DNA of 64,000 nt from Bradyrhizobium manausense. GTDB lineage: Bacteria > Pseudomonadota > Alphaproteobacteria > Rhizobiales > Xanthobacteraceae. Numbering within the stretch: position 1 is the first letter of the stretch; the number at the start of each line of letters is the position of its first letter. A program made the translations under genes and the position numbers. This document shows positions 30,772-39,615 of this stretch, piece by piece. The notes below the pieces were generated by a model, which was not told the DNA's origin, searched no databases, and was given only the letters and a program-made list of their open reading frames with translations. The stretch covers positions 1 through 64,000 of the forward strand of contig NZ_JAFCKB010000007.1 in NCBI RefSeq assembly GCF_018130615.1. The letters run 5' to 3'.

Positions 30772-31326
30772 ATGGACTCTTTCGAACTCAATAAGATTCT
30801 CGGTGCCGTGCTCGGTACCTGTCTCATCCTGCTGGTCACGAGCTTCACCGCGAGTGCGCTGTTCTCGCCCAAGATGCCGGAAAAGCCGGGCTTCGAGATC
30901 GCCGTGAAGGAAGAGGCTGGTGACAAGGGCGGCGCAGGCGCTGCCGCAGCGGCGTCCGAGCCGATCGAAAAGCTGCTCCAGACCGCCTCCGTCGAGAAGG
31001 GCGCTTCCGCCGCCAAGAAGTGCGGCGCATGCCACACATTCGAGAAGGGTGGCCCGAATCGCGTCGGTCCGAATCTCTACGGCATCGTCGGTGACCATGT
31101 CGGCGAAGGCCGCGGTGGTTTCAATTTCTCGGCCGCGATGAAGGGCAAGGGCGGCGCCTGGGACTTCGACGCGCTCAACAAGTTCATCGCCAATCCCAAG
31201 GCCGCCGTTCCCGGCACCGCGATGGGCTTCGCCGGCATCCCGAAGGACTCGGAGCGCGCCGACGTCATCGCCTACCTGAACAGCCTCTCCGACAGCCCGA
31301 AGCCGCTCCCGACAGCTGCGAAATAA
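30772..31326 (+). CDS. cycM: Membrane-anchored cytochrome c (CycM)
   Basis: A 184-residue protein with an uncleaved N-terminal anchor (about 9-30) and an Ala/Gly/Glu-rich linker (41-65). A class I cytochrome c domain follows: haem site CGACH at 84-88, GPNLYGIVG, and the Met151 ligand in PGTAMGFAGIP. Size and arrangement match CycM of Bradyrhizobium japonicum, which carries electrons from the bc1 complex to aa3-type oxidase in the periplasm. It is divergent from kdsB-pheA. A hairpin terminator follows directly. Confidence 0.94.
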   Translation: MDSFELNKILGAVLGTCLILLVTSFTASALFSPKMPEKPGFEIAVKEEAGDKGGAGAAAAASEPIEKLLQTASVEKGASAAKKCGACHTFEKGGPNRVGPNLYGIVGDHVGEGRGGFNFSAAMKGKGGAWDFDALNKFIANPKAAVPGTAMGFAGIPKDSERADVIAYLNSLSDSPKPLPTAAK

Positions 31327-31347
31327 GGCTCAACGGTACATCATCTT

Positions 31348-31390
31348 GGATATGCGGCCAGGCATGAAAGCCTGGCCGTTTCCATATCCG
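31348..31390 (+). terminator. Terminator-like hairpin after cycM
   Basis: A perfect 9-bp stem CGGCCAGGC/GCCTGGCCG with loop ATGAAA lies at 31355-31378. It is extended by outer arms GGATATG and CATATCC and followed by a short TTTC. It lies 22 bases after the cycM stop. Confidence 0.7.
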
Positions 31391-31538
31391 CGCCTCGCGG
31401 CGTTGTTATCGGGGCGTTTGGCCGCATCCGATAGGCCGTCCGGCCTTTCAAGATGAGGAAAAAGCAACATATTCCGTCGAAACCTCGCCTATATTGGGAA
31501 CTTAAAGGAGTAGCCTCCTTCAAGACAGGGATGTTGAT

Positions 31539-33434
31539 TTGGCCATTACCCGACGCGATCTCCTGCTCACCGGCGCGGCCGCTGCCGCGCTTCCCGCCCT
31601 CGGCTCCGTGGCGGGTGTTCCCGTCGTCAGGACGGCAGAGGCGCAATCGGCGGGAGAACTTCCCTGGCGCCATGCGCTGTCGCTGTTTGGCGACATCAAA
31701 TACCCGGCCGGCTTCAAGCGCTTCGATTACGTCAATCCGGATGCGCCCAAGGGCGGCGTGGCGCGCCTGATTTCGCTCGGCACTTTTGATAATTTCAACA
31801 TTGCGGTCGCCGGCATCAAGGGCTCGCTCGCGCCGGCGGCGGCGCTGATCTACGAAACGCTGATGACGCGCGCCCAAGACGAGGTCGCCACCGAATATGG
31901 CGAGCTAGCCGAATCGGCGCAGCATCCGGACGATTTTTCCTGGGTGACCTATCGCCTGCGGAAAGAGGCGCGTTGGCACGACGGCAAGCCGGTGACCCCG
32001 GAGGACGTGATCTTTTCGCTCGAGACGCTCAAGAAGCAGTCGCCGATGTACGCCTCCTACTACCGTCATGTGGTGAAGGCGGAGAAGGTCGGTGAGAGCG
32101 ACGTCAGGTTCACCTTCGACGCGCCGGGCAACCGTGAATTGCCGACCATCGTGGGCGAGTTGACGGTGCTGCCGAAGCACTGGTGGGAAGGCACCGATGC
32201 GCAAGGCCGCAAGCGCGATGTCAGTGCGACCACGCTGGAGCCGCCGCTCGGCTCGGGTCCCTACAAGATCAAGGAGTTCGTGGCCGGACGCTCGATCAAG
32301 CTCGAGCGGGTCAAGGATTATTGGGGGGCCAACGTCCCGAGCCAGATCGGCACCAACAATTTCGACGAGCTGCGCTTCGAATTCTTCCGGGACAACCTCG
32401 TCGCGCTCGAGGCGTTCAAGGCCAACCAGGCCGACTGGATCGCGGAGAACTCCGCCAAGCAGTGGGCGACGGCCTACGACTTCCCCGCGGTCGCGGACAA
32501 GCGGGTGCTCAAGGAAGAATTCCCGATCAACGATTCCGGCCGCATGCAGGCCTTCATCTTCAACATCCGCCGCGATCAGTTCAAGGACGCCCGGCTGCGC
32601 CGCGCGTTCAACTACGCTTTCGATTTCGAGGAGATGAACAAGCAGCTCTTCTTCGGCCAGTACAAGCGCATCAATAGCTATTTTGAAGGAACGGACCTCG
32701 CTGCAACTGGTCTGCCGCAAGGTGAGGAACTGCAGATCCTAGAGACCGTAAAGGACAAGGTGCCCCCAGAAGTCTTCACCACTCCCTACCAGAATCCGGT
32801 TGGCGGCAATCCGGAAGCCGTGCGGGCTAATCTGCGCGAAGCAGCAAGACTTCTGAAGGAGGCCGGCTTCGAGATTCGCGATCACAAGCTGGTCGACGCC
32901 TCCGGCAAGCCGCTCGCTGTTGAGATACTGGTACAGTATCCTCCTGACGAACGCATCGCTCTGTTCTACAAGCCGTCGTTGGAGCGCATTGGCGTCACGA
33001 CCTCGATACGCATGGTCGATGATGCGCAGTACCAGAATCGATTGCGCAGCTTCGACTTCGACATGATCATTCACAGTCAGGGTGAGTCCCTCTCGCCCGG
33101 TAACGAGCAGCGTGAGTTTTGGGGGGCGCAGGCGGCTGACGTGCCCGGTTCGAGCAACCTGATTGGCATCAAGAATCCCGCAGTGGATGCACTAATCGAG
33201 AAGGTAATCTACGCCAAAGACCGTCCGGGTCTGGTTGCCGCGACCCACGCGCTGGACCGTGTGCTGCTGTGGAATTTCTATCTCGTGCCGCAGTTCACCT
33301 ATCCTTTCTTGCGCTACGCCCGCTGGGACCGCTTTGGCCACGCCGATCCGCTGCCGAAATACGGTCGGTCCGGCCTGCCGACGCTATGGTGGTATGACGC
33401 TGAAAAGGCGGCACGCATCGGAAAACGCTCTTGA
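31539..33434 (+). CDS. Yej-type peptide ABC transporter substrate-binding protein, copy 1
   Basis: A 631-residue family 5 extracellular solute-binding protein. It begins at TTG (MAITRRDLLLTGAAAAALPAL) with a twin-arginine signal TRRDLLL, so export through Tat is likely. The mature part has FGDIKYPAGFKRFDYVNPDAPKGG, typical of YejA-like proteins, and LGSGPYKIKEF, RLRRAFNYAFDFE. It binds oligopeptides in the periplasm for the permeases encoded downstream. The segment 32680-33240 (about residues 380-565) uses many A/T-ending codons (CTA, ATA, GTA, AGA) unlike the rest, a hint of recombination. It overlaps a TTGA with the second copy. Confidence 0.9.
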   Translation: MAITRRDLLLTGAAAAALPALGSVAGVPVVRTAEAQSAGELPWRHALSLFGDIKYPAGFKRFDYVNPDAPKGGVARLISLGTFDNFNIAVAGIKGSLAPAAALIYETLMTRAQDEVATEYGELAESAQHPDDFSWVTYRLRKEARWHDGKPVTPEDVIFSLETLKKQSPMYASYYRHVVKAEKVGESDVRFTFDAPGNRELPTIVGELTVLPKHWWEGTDAQGRKRDVSATTLEPPLGSGPYKIKEFVAGRSIKLERVKDYWGANVPSQIGTNNFDELRFEFFRDNLVALEAFKANQADWIAENSAKQWATAYDFPAVADKRVLKEEFPINDSGRMQAFIFNIRRDQFKDARLRRAFNYAFDFEEMNKQLFFGQYKRINSYFEGTDLAATGLPQGEELQILETVKDKVPPEVFTTPYQNPVGGNPEAVRANLREAARLLKEAGFEIRDHKLVDASGKPLAVEILVQYPPDERIALFYKPSLERIGVTTSIRMVDDAQYQNRLRSFDFDMIIHSQGESLSPGNEQREFWGAQAADVPGSSNLIGIKNPAVDALIEKVIYAKDRPGLVAATHALDRVLLWNFYLVPQFTYPFLRYARWDRFGHADPLPKYGRSGLPTLWWYDAEKAARIGKRS

Positions 33435-33448
33435 GGAAGCAATTGCGC

Positions 33449-35317
33449 ATGGCGCAGCTTTCACGCCGGCATGTGCTGGCCCTAGGTGCAGGCGCCCTGA
33501 GCGCGCCGCTATTGCGCGGTGCGCGAGCGTCGGAGGCGGCGGCCGAAGCCCACGGCATGTCGGCATTTGGCGATCTCAAATACCCGGTCGACTTCAACCA
33601 TTTCGACTACGTCAATGTTGACGCGCCGAAGGGCGGCGCGTTTTCGCTGATCCCGTCGGTCCGCGCCTACAACCAGTCCTATTTCACGTTCTCTTCGCTC
33701 AATGCCTATATCCTGAAGGGCGAGGGCGCGCAGGGCATGGATATGACCTTCGCGTCGTTGATGGGGCGAGCCAATGACGAGCCCGACGCGATGTATGGGC
33801 TTGCGGCAAGATCGGTGCGGATCTCGCCGGACAAGCTGTCCTACGCCTTCACGATCCGATCCGAGGCTCGTTTCCACGATGGCTCCAAGCTCACGGCGCA
33901 TGATGTCGCCTTCTCGCTGACCGCGCTGAAGGAGAAGGGGCATCCCCTGATCGTCGTGCAGCTCCGCGATTTCGTAAAGGCCGAGGCGCTCGACGATTCC
34001 ACCGTGGTCGTCACCTTCGCGCCTAACCGCGCACGTGACGTTCCGCTCTATGTCGCGAGCCTGCCGATCTTCTCGAAGGCATATTACGCCACGCGCGCCT
34101 TTGATGAATCGACGCTCGATACGCCGCTGGGCTCCGGTCCGTACAAGGTCGGCAAATTCGAGGTCAACCGGTACATCGAATACGACCGCGTCAAGGACTG
34201 GTGGGGCGCCGATCTGCCGGTCTGCCGCGGCAGTTACAATTTCGATACGGTGCGCTACGAATTCTACCGCGACCGCGACGTTGCGTTCGAGGGGTTCACT
34301 GGCAAGAACTATTTGTTCCGCGAGGAGCTCACATCCCGCATCTGGGCCACGCGTTACGATTTCCCGGCGGTGAAGGACGGGCGCGTCAAGCAAGAGCAAC
34401 TGCCGGATGAGACCCCGTCAGGCGCGCAGGGCTGGTTCATCAACACGCGCCGCGACAAATTCAGGGATCCGCGCGTGCGTGAGGCGCTGATCTATGCTTT
34501 CGATTTCGAGTGGACCAACAAGTCGATCATGTACGGCGCCTATGCGCGCACGCGCTCGCCGTTCCAGAACTCCGACATGATGGTATCAGGCCCGCCTTCG
34601 CCTGAAGAGCTTGTGCTGCTGGAACCCTTCCGCGGCAAGGTGCCCGATGAAGTGTTCGGTCAGCCTTTCGTGCCGCCGGTGTCGGATGGCTCGGGACAGG
34701 ACCGCGGCCTGCTGCGAAAGGCGGGCGAGCTGCTCAATGAAGCCGGCTACCTCGTCAAGGAGCGCAAGCGGGTGCTGCCGAATGGCGAGCCCTTCACCAT
34801 CGAGTTCCTCAACGACGAGCAGTCGATCCAGCCGCATCACGGGCCGTACTTGAAGAACCTCGCGACGCTCGGCATCGACGCGACATTCCGGCTGGTCGAC
34901 GCGGTGCAGTACCGCGCCCGACTGGAGGATTTCGATTTCGACATGACGATCGAACGGTTTTCGATGTCGGCGACGCCAGGCGATGCCATGCGGGCGTTCT
35001 TCTCCTCCCAGGCGGCAAAAACCAAGGGGTCGTACAATCTCGCTGGTATCTCCGATCCGATCATCGACGCGCTGATCGACAAGATCATCGCAGCCCAGAC
35101 CCGGGCGGAGCTGACCATTGCTTGCCGGGCTTTTGACCGCGTGTTCCGCGCCGGGCGCTATTGGGTGCCGCAATGGTATGCGAACTTCCATCGGGTCGCC
35201 TATTGGGACCAGTTCAGCCATCCCGACAAGCCCCCCAAATACGCGCAAGGCGTCGGCGCTCCGGAAAACTGGTGGTACGACCGCGCGAAGGCGGCCAAGC
35301 TCGAGCAGGCGAAATGA
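33449..35317 (+). CDS. Yej-type peptide ABC transporter substrate-binding protein, copy 2
   Basis: A 622-residue paralogue of the preceding protein. The ATG at 33449 (MAQLSRRHVLALGAGALSAP) has GAGGAAG about eight bases upstream and gives a twin-arginine signal (LSRRHVLAL). A TTG at 33431 overlapping the previous stop would add six residues. FGDLKYPVDFNHFDYVNVDAPKGG parallels copy 1, as do LGSGPYKVGKF and FDFEWTNKSIMYG. Two tandem YejA-like receptors upstream of one transporter suggest a widened substrate range. It ends one base before the permease start. Confidence 0.9.
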   Translation: MAQLSRRHVLALGAGALSAPLLRGARASEAAAEAHGMSAFGDLKYPVDFNHFDYVNVDAPKGGAFSLIPSVRAYNQSYFTFSSLNAYILKGEGAQGMDMTFASLMGRANDEPDAMYGLAARSVRISPDKLSYAFTIRSEARFHDGSKLTAHDVAFSLTALKEKGHPLIVVQLRDFVKAEALDDSTVVVTFAPNRARDVPLYVASLPIFSKAYYATRAFDESTLDTPLGSGPYKVGKFEVNRYIEYDRVKDWWGADLPVCRGSYNFDTVRYEFYRDRDVAFEGFTGKNYLFREELTSRIWATRYDFPAVKDGRVKQEQLPDETPSGAQGWFINTRRDKFRDPRVREALIYAFDFEWTNKSIMYGAYARTRSPFQNSDMMVSGPPSPEELVLLEPFRGKVPDEVFGQPFVPPVSDGSGQDRGLLRKAGELLNEAGYLVKERKRVLPNGEPFTIEFLNDEQSIQPHHGPYLKNLATLGIDATFRLVDAVQYRARLEDFDFDMTIERFSMSATPGDAMRAFFSSQAAKTKGSYNLAGISDPIIDALIDKIIAAQTRAELTIACRAFDRVFRAGRYWVPQWYANFHRVAYWDQFSHPDKPPKYAQGVGAPENWWYDRAKAAKLEQAK

Positions 35318-35318
35318 C

Positions 35319-36428
35319 ATGAGCGCCTATATCGCCCGCCGTATTCTCCTGATGATTCCGACGCTGCTCGGAATCCTCTTTGTCTCCTTCGTGGTCGTGC
35401 AATTCGCGCCGGGCGGTCCGGTCGAGCGCGTGATCGCGCAGCTTTCGGGCGCCGACACCGGCGGCAGTTCCCGCATCTCGGGCGGCGGCGACTTTGCGCA
35501 ACGCGCGCCCGGGCAGCTGGGTGCCGGTGGAGATGCCGTCAACTCGAAATATCGCGGCGCTCAGGGCCTCGACCCCGACTTCATCAAGAAGCTCGAGGCT
35601 CAGTTCGGCTTCGACAAGCCGGCGCCGGAGCGTTTCGCTCTGATGGTGTGGAATTTTGCGCGCTTCGATTTCGGCAAGAGCTATTTCCGCGATGTCAGCG
35701 TGATCCAGTTGATCAAGGAGAAGCTGCCGGTTTCGATCTCGCTCGGCATCTGGCTGACGCTGATCACCTATCTGATCTCGATCCCGCTCGGCATCCGGAA
35801 GGCCGTCAAGGACGGTACGCGCTTCGACACCTGGACTTCGGCGATCATCATCATCGGCTTCGCGATTCCAGGCTTCCTGTTCGCGATCCTGCTGATCATC
35901 CTGTTCGCCGGCGGCTCGTTCTTCAACCTGTTCCCGCTGCGCGGCCTGACCTCGGACGGCTGGTCGCAATTCCCCTGGTACTGGAAGATCATCGACTATT
36001 TCTGGCACCTGACCTTGCCGCTGCTGTCGATGGGGCTGAGCGCATTCGCCACGATGACGCTGCTTACCAAGAATTCGTTCCTGGACGAGATCCGCAAGCA
36101 ATACGTCATGACCGCGCGCGCGAAAGGGTGTAGTGAAAGCCAGGTGCTCTACGGTCACATCTTCCGCAACGCGATGCTGATCGTGATCGCGGGCTTCCCG
36201 GGCGCCTTCATCCACGCCTTCTTTTCCGGCTCGCTGCTGATCGAGACGATTTTCTCGCTCGACGGGCTCGGGCTGCTCAGTTTCGAAAGCGTGCTGAACC
36301 GCGATTATCCCGTGGTGTTCGGCACGCTCTACATCTTTTCGCTGGTCGGTCTTGTGGTCAACCTGATCTCGGATCTGACTTACATGTGGATCGATCCGCG
36401 GATCGATTTCGAGGCGAGGGAGGTCTGA
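35319..36428 (+). CDS. yejB: Peptide ABC transporter permease, YejB-like
   Basis: A 369-residue inner membrane permease starting MSAYIARRILLMIPTLLGILFV, the typical OppB/DppB-type N-terminus. A periplasmic loop with an extra Gly/Ser/Arg insertion (about 45-75, ADTGGSSRISGGGD) is characteristic of YejB. The EAA loop is represented by YVMTARAKGCSESQVLYGHIFRNAML. Its stop overlaps the ATG of the next permease (TGATG), so the two are translationally coupled. Confidence 0.93.
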   Translation: MSAYIARRILLMIPTLLGILFVSFVVVQFAPGGPVERVIAQLSGADTGGSSRISGGGDFAQRAPGQLGAGGDAVNSKYRGAQGLDPDFIKKLEAQFGFDKPAPERFALMVWNFARFDFGKSYFRDVSVIQLIKEKLPVSISLGIWLTLITYLISIPLGIRKAVKDGTRFDTWTSAIIIIGFAIPGFLFAILLIILFAGGSFFNLFPLRGLTSDGWSQFPWYWKIIDYFWHLTLPLLSMGLSAFATMTLLTKNSFLDEIRKQYVMTARAKGCSESQVLYGHIFRNAMLIVIAGFPGAFIHAFFSGSLLIETIFSLDGLGLLSFESVLNRDYPVVFGTLYIFSLVGLVVNLISDLTYMWIDPRIDFEAREV

Positions 36429-37606
36429 TGACGCTGACCGCCCCGACCCCGATTGAGACGTCGGCCAAGACGCCGCTTGGCGCGGCCGTGCCGATCACGC
36501 GCAAGCCGTTCGCACCGTCGCCGCTGAACAAGCGGCGCTGGGAGAATTTCAGGGCGAACCGGCGCGGCTACTGGTCGTTCTGGATCTTCATGGTCCTGTT
36601 CGTGGTCTCGCTGTTTGCCGAGCTGATCGCCAACGACCGGCCATTCCTGATCAAATATGACGGTCATCTCTATTGGCCGGCCTTCGTGACCTATTCGGAG
36701 ACGACCTTCGGCGGTGATTTTGAGACCGCGGCCGACTACCGCGATCCGTACCTGCAGAAGCTGATCAAGGACAAGGGCGGCAGCATCGTCTGGCCGCTGA
36801 TCCGCTACTCCTACGACACCCACAATCTCGATTTGCCGACGCCGGCGCCGTCGGCGCCGACCTGGATGCTGACGGAAGCGCAGTGCAAGCCGGTGGTCGA
36901 GAAGAAGGGTCTGAAGAGTTGCCGCGACCTCGAATATAACTGGCTCGGCACCGACGATCAGGGCCGCGACGTGGTGGCGCGGCTGATCTACGGCTTCCGT
37001 ATCTCGGTGCTGTTCGGCCTCTGCCTCACCATCGTCTCCTCGATCGTCGGCGTCGCCGCAGGCGGTATCCAGGGCTATTTCGGTGGCTGGATCGATCTCA
37101 CGTTCCAGCGCTTCATCGAGATATGGACCGCGATCCCCTCGCTCTATCTGCTACTGATCCTATCGTCGGTGCTGGTGCCCGGCTTCTTCGTGCTGCTCGG
37201 GATATTGCTGCTGTTCTCCTGGGTGTCACTGGTCGGCCTCGTGCGCGCGGAGTTCCTGCGCGGACGCAATTTCGAATACATCCAGGCGGCGCGTGCGCTC
37301 GGCGTGTCGAATAAAGTGATCATGTTCCGGCATCTGTTGCCGAATGCGATGGTCGCGACCATGACGTTCCTGCCATTCATCGTCTCGAGCTCGGTGATGA
37401 CGCTGACGGCGCTGGACTTCCTCGGCTTCGGCCTGCCGCCCGGCTCGCCGTCGCTTGGCGAGCTGCTGTCGCAGGGCAAATCCAACGTGCAGGCACCGTG
37501 GCTCGGCTTCACCGGCTTCTTCTCGGTCGCGATCATGCTGTCGCTCCTGATCTTCATCGGCGAAGCCGTGCGCGACGCCTTCGATCCGCGCAAGACGTTC
37601 AAGTGA
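36428..37606 (+). CDS. yejE: Peptide ABC transporter permease, YejE-like
   Basis: A 392-residue permease of the DppC/OppC class. The start at 36428 (MTLTAPTPIETSAKT) overlaps the yejB stop. It has the long N-terminal periplasmic domain of YejE (about 75-185, with WPLIRYSYDTHNLDLPTPAPS). GTDDQGRDVVARLIYGFRISVLFG and the EAA loop YIQAARALGVSNKVIMFRHLLPNA follow. It forms the channel with YejB. Confidence 0.93.
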   Translation: MTLTAPTPIETSAKTPLGAAVPITRKPFAPSPLNKRRWENFRANRRGYWSFWIFMVLFVVSLFAELIANDRPFLIKYDGHLYWPAFVTYSETTFGGDFETAADYRDPYLQKLIKDKGGSIVWPLIRYSYDTHNLDLPTPAPSAPTWMLTEAQCKPVVEKKGLKSCRDLEYNWLGTDDQGRDVVARLIYGFRISVLFGLCLTIVSSIVGVAAGGIQGYFGGWIDLTFQRFIEIWTAIPSLYLLLILSSVLVPGFFVLLGILLLFSWVSLVGLVRAEFLRGRNFEYIQAARALGVSNKVIMFRHLLPNAMVATMTFLPFIVSSSVMTLTALDFLGFGLPPGSPSLGELLSQGKSNVQAPWLGFTGFFSVAIMLSLLIFIGEAVRDAFDPRKTFK

Positions 37607-37613
37607 GGGCGTG

Positions 37614-39251
37614 ATGGACGCGATCAACCAGCCCCTGCTCGCCGTGCGTAACCTCTCGGTGGCCTTCCACCAGGGCGGCAGCACGACGCTTGCGGTCGAC
37701 AAGGTCTCGTTCCAGATCAAGCGCGGCGAGTGCGTCGCGCTGGTCGGCGAATCCGGCTCCGGCAAGTCCGTCAGCGCGCTCTCGATCCTGAAGCTGCTGC
37801 CCTATCCGAATGCCTCGCATCCCTCGGGCAGCATCCGCTTCAAGGGGCAGGAGCTGATTGATCAGACCGAGCAGCAGATGCGGGAGATTCGCGGCAGCGA
37901 TATCTCCATCATCTTCCAGGAGCCGATGACATCCCTCAATCCGCTGCACACGATCGAGGCGCAGATCGGCGAGATCATCCAGCTGCATAATCCCACCAGC
38001 CATGCGCAGGCACGCCAGCGGACGCTCGAGCTGCTGACGCAGGTCGGCATTCCCGAGCCGGAGACCCGGCTCAAGAGCTATCCGCATCAGCTCTCGGGCG
38101 GTCAACGCCAGCGCGTGATGATCGCGATGGCGCTCGCCAACGAGCCGGATCTGCTGATCGCGGACGAGCCGACCACGGCGCTCGACGTCACGGTGCAGGC
38201 GCAGATCCTGGCGCTGCTCGCCGAGATCCGCGCCCGGCTCGGCATGAGCCTGCTCTTCATCACCCATGATCTCGGCATCGTGCGCCGCATCGCCGACACC
38301 GTCTGCGTCATGAAGGGCGGCGAGATCGTCGAGCAGGGGCCGGTCGAGCAGGTCTTCAAGACCCCGAAGCATCCCTATACGCGCGATCTGCTTGCAGCCG
38401 AGCCGAAGCCGGATCCGGCGCCGCCGCAGCCGAACGCGCCGGTGGTGATGTCGGCCGACGACTTGAAGGTGTGGTTTCCGATCAGGCGCGGCCTGATGCG
38501 CAAGACGGTCGGCCACATCAAGGCAGTCGACGGCGTGAGCGTCGCCGTGCGCAAGGGCGAGACGCTCGGCGTCGTCGGCGAATCCGGGTCGGGCAAGACC
38601 ACGCTGGGGCTGGCATTGCTGCGGCTGATCTCGTCGAACGGTCGCATCGTATTTCTGGGCAAGGACATCCAGGGTCTGCGCTTCAAGGAGATGCGGCCGT
38701 TCCGGCGCGACATGCAGATCGTGTTCCAGGACCCGTTCGGCTCGCTCAGCCCGCGCATGTCGATTGCCGACATCATCGCCGAAGGCCTCTCCGTGCATCA
38801 GCCAAAGCTGTCGCGTGACGAGCGGGAGGCGCGCGTCGTCAAGGCGCTCGAGGATGTCGGGCTGAAGCCGGATACGCGCTTCCGCTATCCGCATGAATTT
38901 TCCGGCGGCCAGCGCCAGCGCATCAGCATTGCGCGCGCGGTGGTGCTGGAGCCGGACTTCGTCGTGCTGGACGAGCCGACGAGCGCACTCGACATGCTGT
39001 TTCAGGCCCAGATGGTGGAGCTGCTGCGCGAGCTTCAGCGCAAGCGCGATCTCACCTACATGTTCATCTCGCACGATCTGCGAGTCGTCGCCTCGCTCGC
39101 AAGCCATCTGATCGTAATGCGCAGCGGCAAGGTGGTCGAGGAAGGCCAGGCAGCGGAGCTGTTCAAAAATCCCAGGACGGATTACACCCGCGCGCTGTTC
39201 GCGGCGGCGTTCCGCCTGGAGACGGCCGGGAACGGCGCGGTCGCGACCTGA
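37614..39251 (+). CDS. yejF: Peptide ABC transporter ATP-binding protein, YejF-like (two fused ATPase domains)
   Basis: A 545-residue protein with two complete ABC domains. Walker A motifs are GESGSGKS at 45-52 and GESGSGKT near residue 322. The signature sequences are [15 protein letters not shown] and [15 protein letters not shown], with Walker [10 protein letters not shown] and LDEPTSALD. Fusion of both ATPases in one chain is typical of YejF. I use ATG 37614; a GTG three bases earlier is in the same frame. In enterobacteria Yej imports microcin C and in rhizobia it affects response to host peptides. Confidence 0.94.
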   Translation: MDAINQPLLAVRNLSVAFHQGGSTTLAVDKVSFQIKRGECVALVGESGSGKSVSALSILKLLPYPNASHPSGSIRFKGQELIDQTEQQMREIRGSDISIIFQEPMTSLNPLHTIEAQIGEIIQLHNPTSHAQARQRTLELLTQVGIPEPETRLKSYPHQLSGGQRQRVMIAMALANEPDLLIADEPTTALDVTVQAQILALLAEIRARLGMSLLFITHDLGIVRRIADTVCVMKGGEIVEQGPVEQVFKTPKHPYTRDLLAAEPKPDPAPPQPNAPVVMSADDLKVWFPIRRGLMRKTVGHIKAVDGVSVAVRKGETLGVVGESGSGKTTLGLALLRLISSNGRIVFLGKDIQGLRFKEMRPFRRDMQIVFQDPFGSLSPRMSIADIIAEGLSVHQPKLSRDEREARVVKALEDVGLKPDTRFRYPHEFSGGQRQRISIARAVVLEPDFVVLDEPTSALDMLFQAQMVELLRELQRKRDLTYMFISHDLRVVASLASHLIVMRSGKVVEEGQAAELFKNPRTDYTRALFAAAFRLETAGNGAVAT

Positions 39252-39310
39252 TCCAGCGTGATTGCGATCACGGCAGCAGCGCGATCGCTGCGGCATCCTG
39301 TGCGCACGGT

Positions 39311-39327
39311 CGCGAGATGGTCTCGCG
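39311..39327. promoter_or_regulatory. Perfect inverted repeat upstream of the small leader-peptide gene
   Basis: CGCGAGA-tgg-TCTCGCG, a 7-bp perfect inverted repeat 60 bases after the yejF stop and about 20 bases before the start of the 65-codon gene. It may be an operator or an RNA hairpin separating it from the yej message. There is no T-run, so a terminator is unlikely. Confidence 0.5.
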
Positions 39328-39347
39328 ATCGCGACAGGAGGACGGAG

Positions 39348-39545
39348 ATGACATTTTCTGAAGTCGACGCGCAGGCGAAGCGCGAGCTATCCGCAGGCGA
39401 ACTTGAGCAGGTTGCCGGCGGCAACGTCTGGAACTTCGGTCCCCCCGGCCGGTTCTTCGAGCCGCCGCTGCCGCCGCGCTTTGAGAACGCGCCTCAATTG
39501 GGTGGCGGTGGTTTGCTGAAAAATCCGCATCTGCGTCTGTTCTGA
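39348..39545 (+). CDS. Small peptide with double-glycine-type leader; candidate secreted/RiPP-like precursor
   Basis: A 65-residue peptide with an excellent ribosome binding site (AGGAGG six bases before the ATG); a longer GTG frame from 39258 lacks one. Residues 1-25 resemble double-glycine leaders: KRELSAGELEQVAGG, with the conserved L-S-x-x-E-L-x-x-V-x-G-G pattern and Gly24-Gly25. Cleavage would release a 40-residue core that is rich in Pro, Phe, Gly and Leu, contains no Cys and begins NVWNFGPPGRFF. Its exporter/peptidase is not in the window. It lies 96 bases after yejF and faces an NlpC/P60 hydrolase and a leucyl aminopeptidase. I cannot assign a function; a bacteriocin, a signal or a modified peptide are options. 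Confidence 0.72.
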   Translation: MTFSEVDAQAKRELSAGELEQVAGGNVWNFGPPGRFFEPPLPPRFENAPQLGGGGLLKNPHLRLF

Positions 39546-39559
39546 GGAGCAGACTCTGA

Positions 39560-39602
39560 GATGGGTGGAGTAAGCAATGGGTTTCGCAGAGCTCCACCCA
39601 TC
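39560..39602 (+). terminator. Inverted repeat after the small peptide gene, possible terminator/repeat
   Basis: GATGGGTGGAG / CTCCACCCATC, 11-bp arms separated by 21 bases, between the small peptide gene and the convergent NlpC/P60 gene. Its architecture resembles a palindromic intergenic repeat, and it could end transcription from both sides. Confidence 0.5.
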
Positions 39603-39615
39603 CCACGAGGTGCCG

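Noticed and set aside
39258-39347. Extended N-terminus for the small leader peptide from GTG at 39258
   Set aside because: It lacks a ribosome binding site, crosses the 39311 inverted repeat and would place 30 basic residues before a normal leader.
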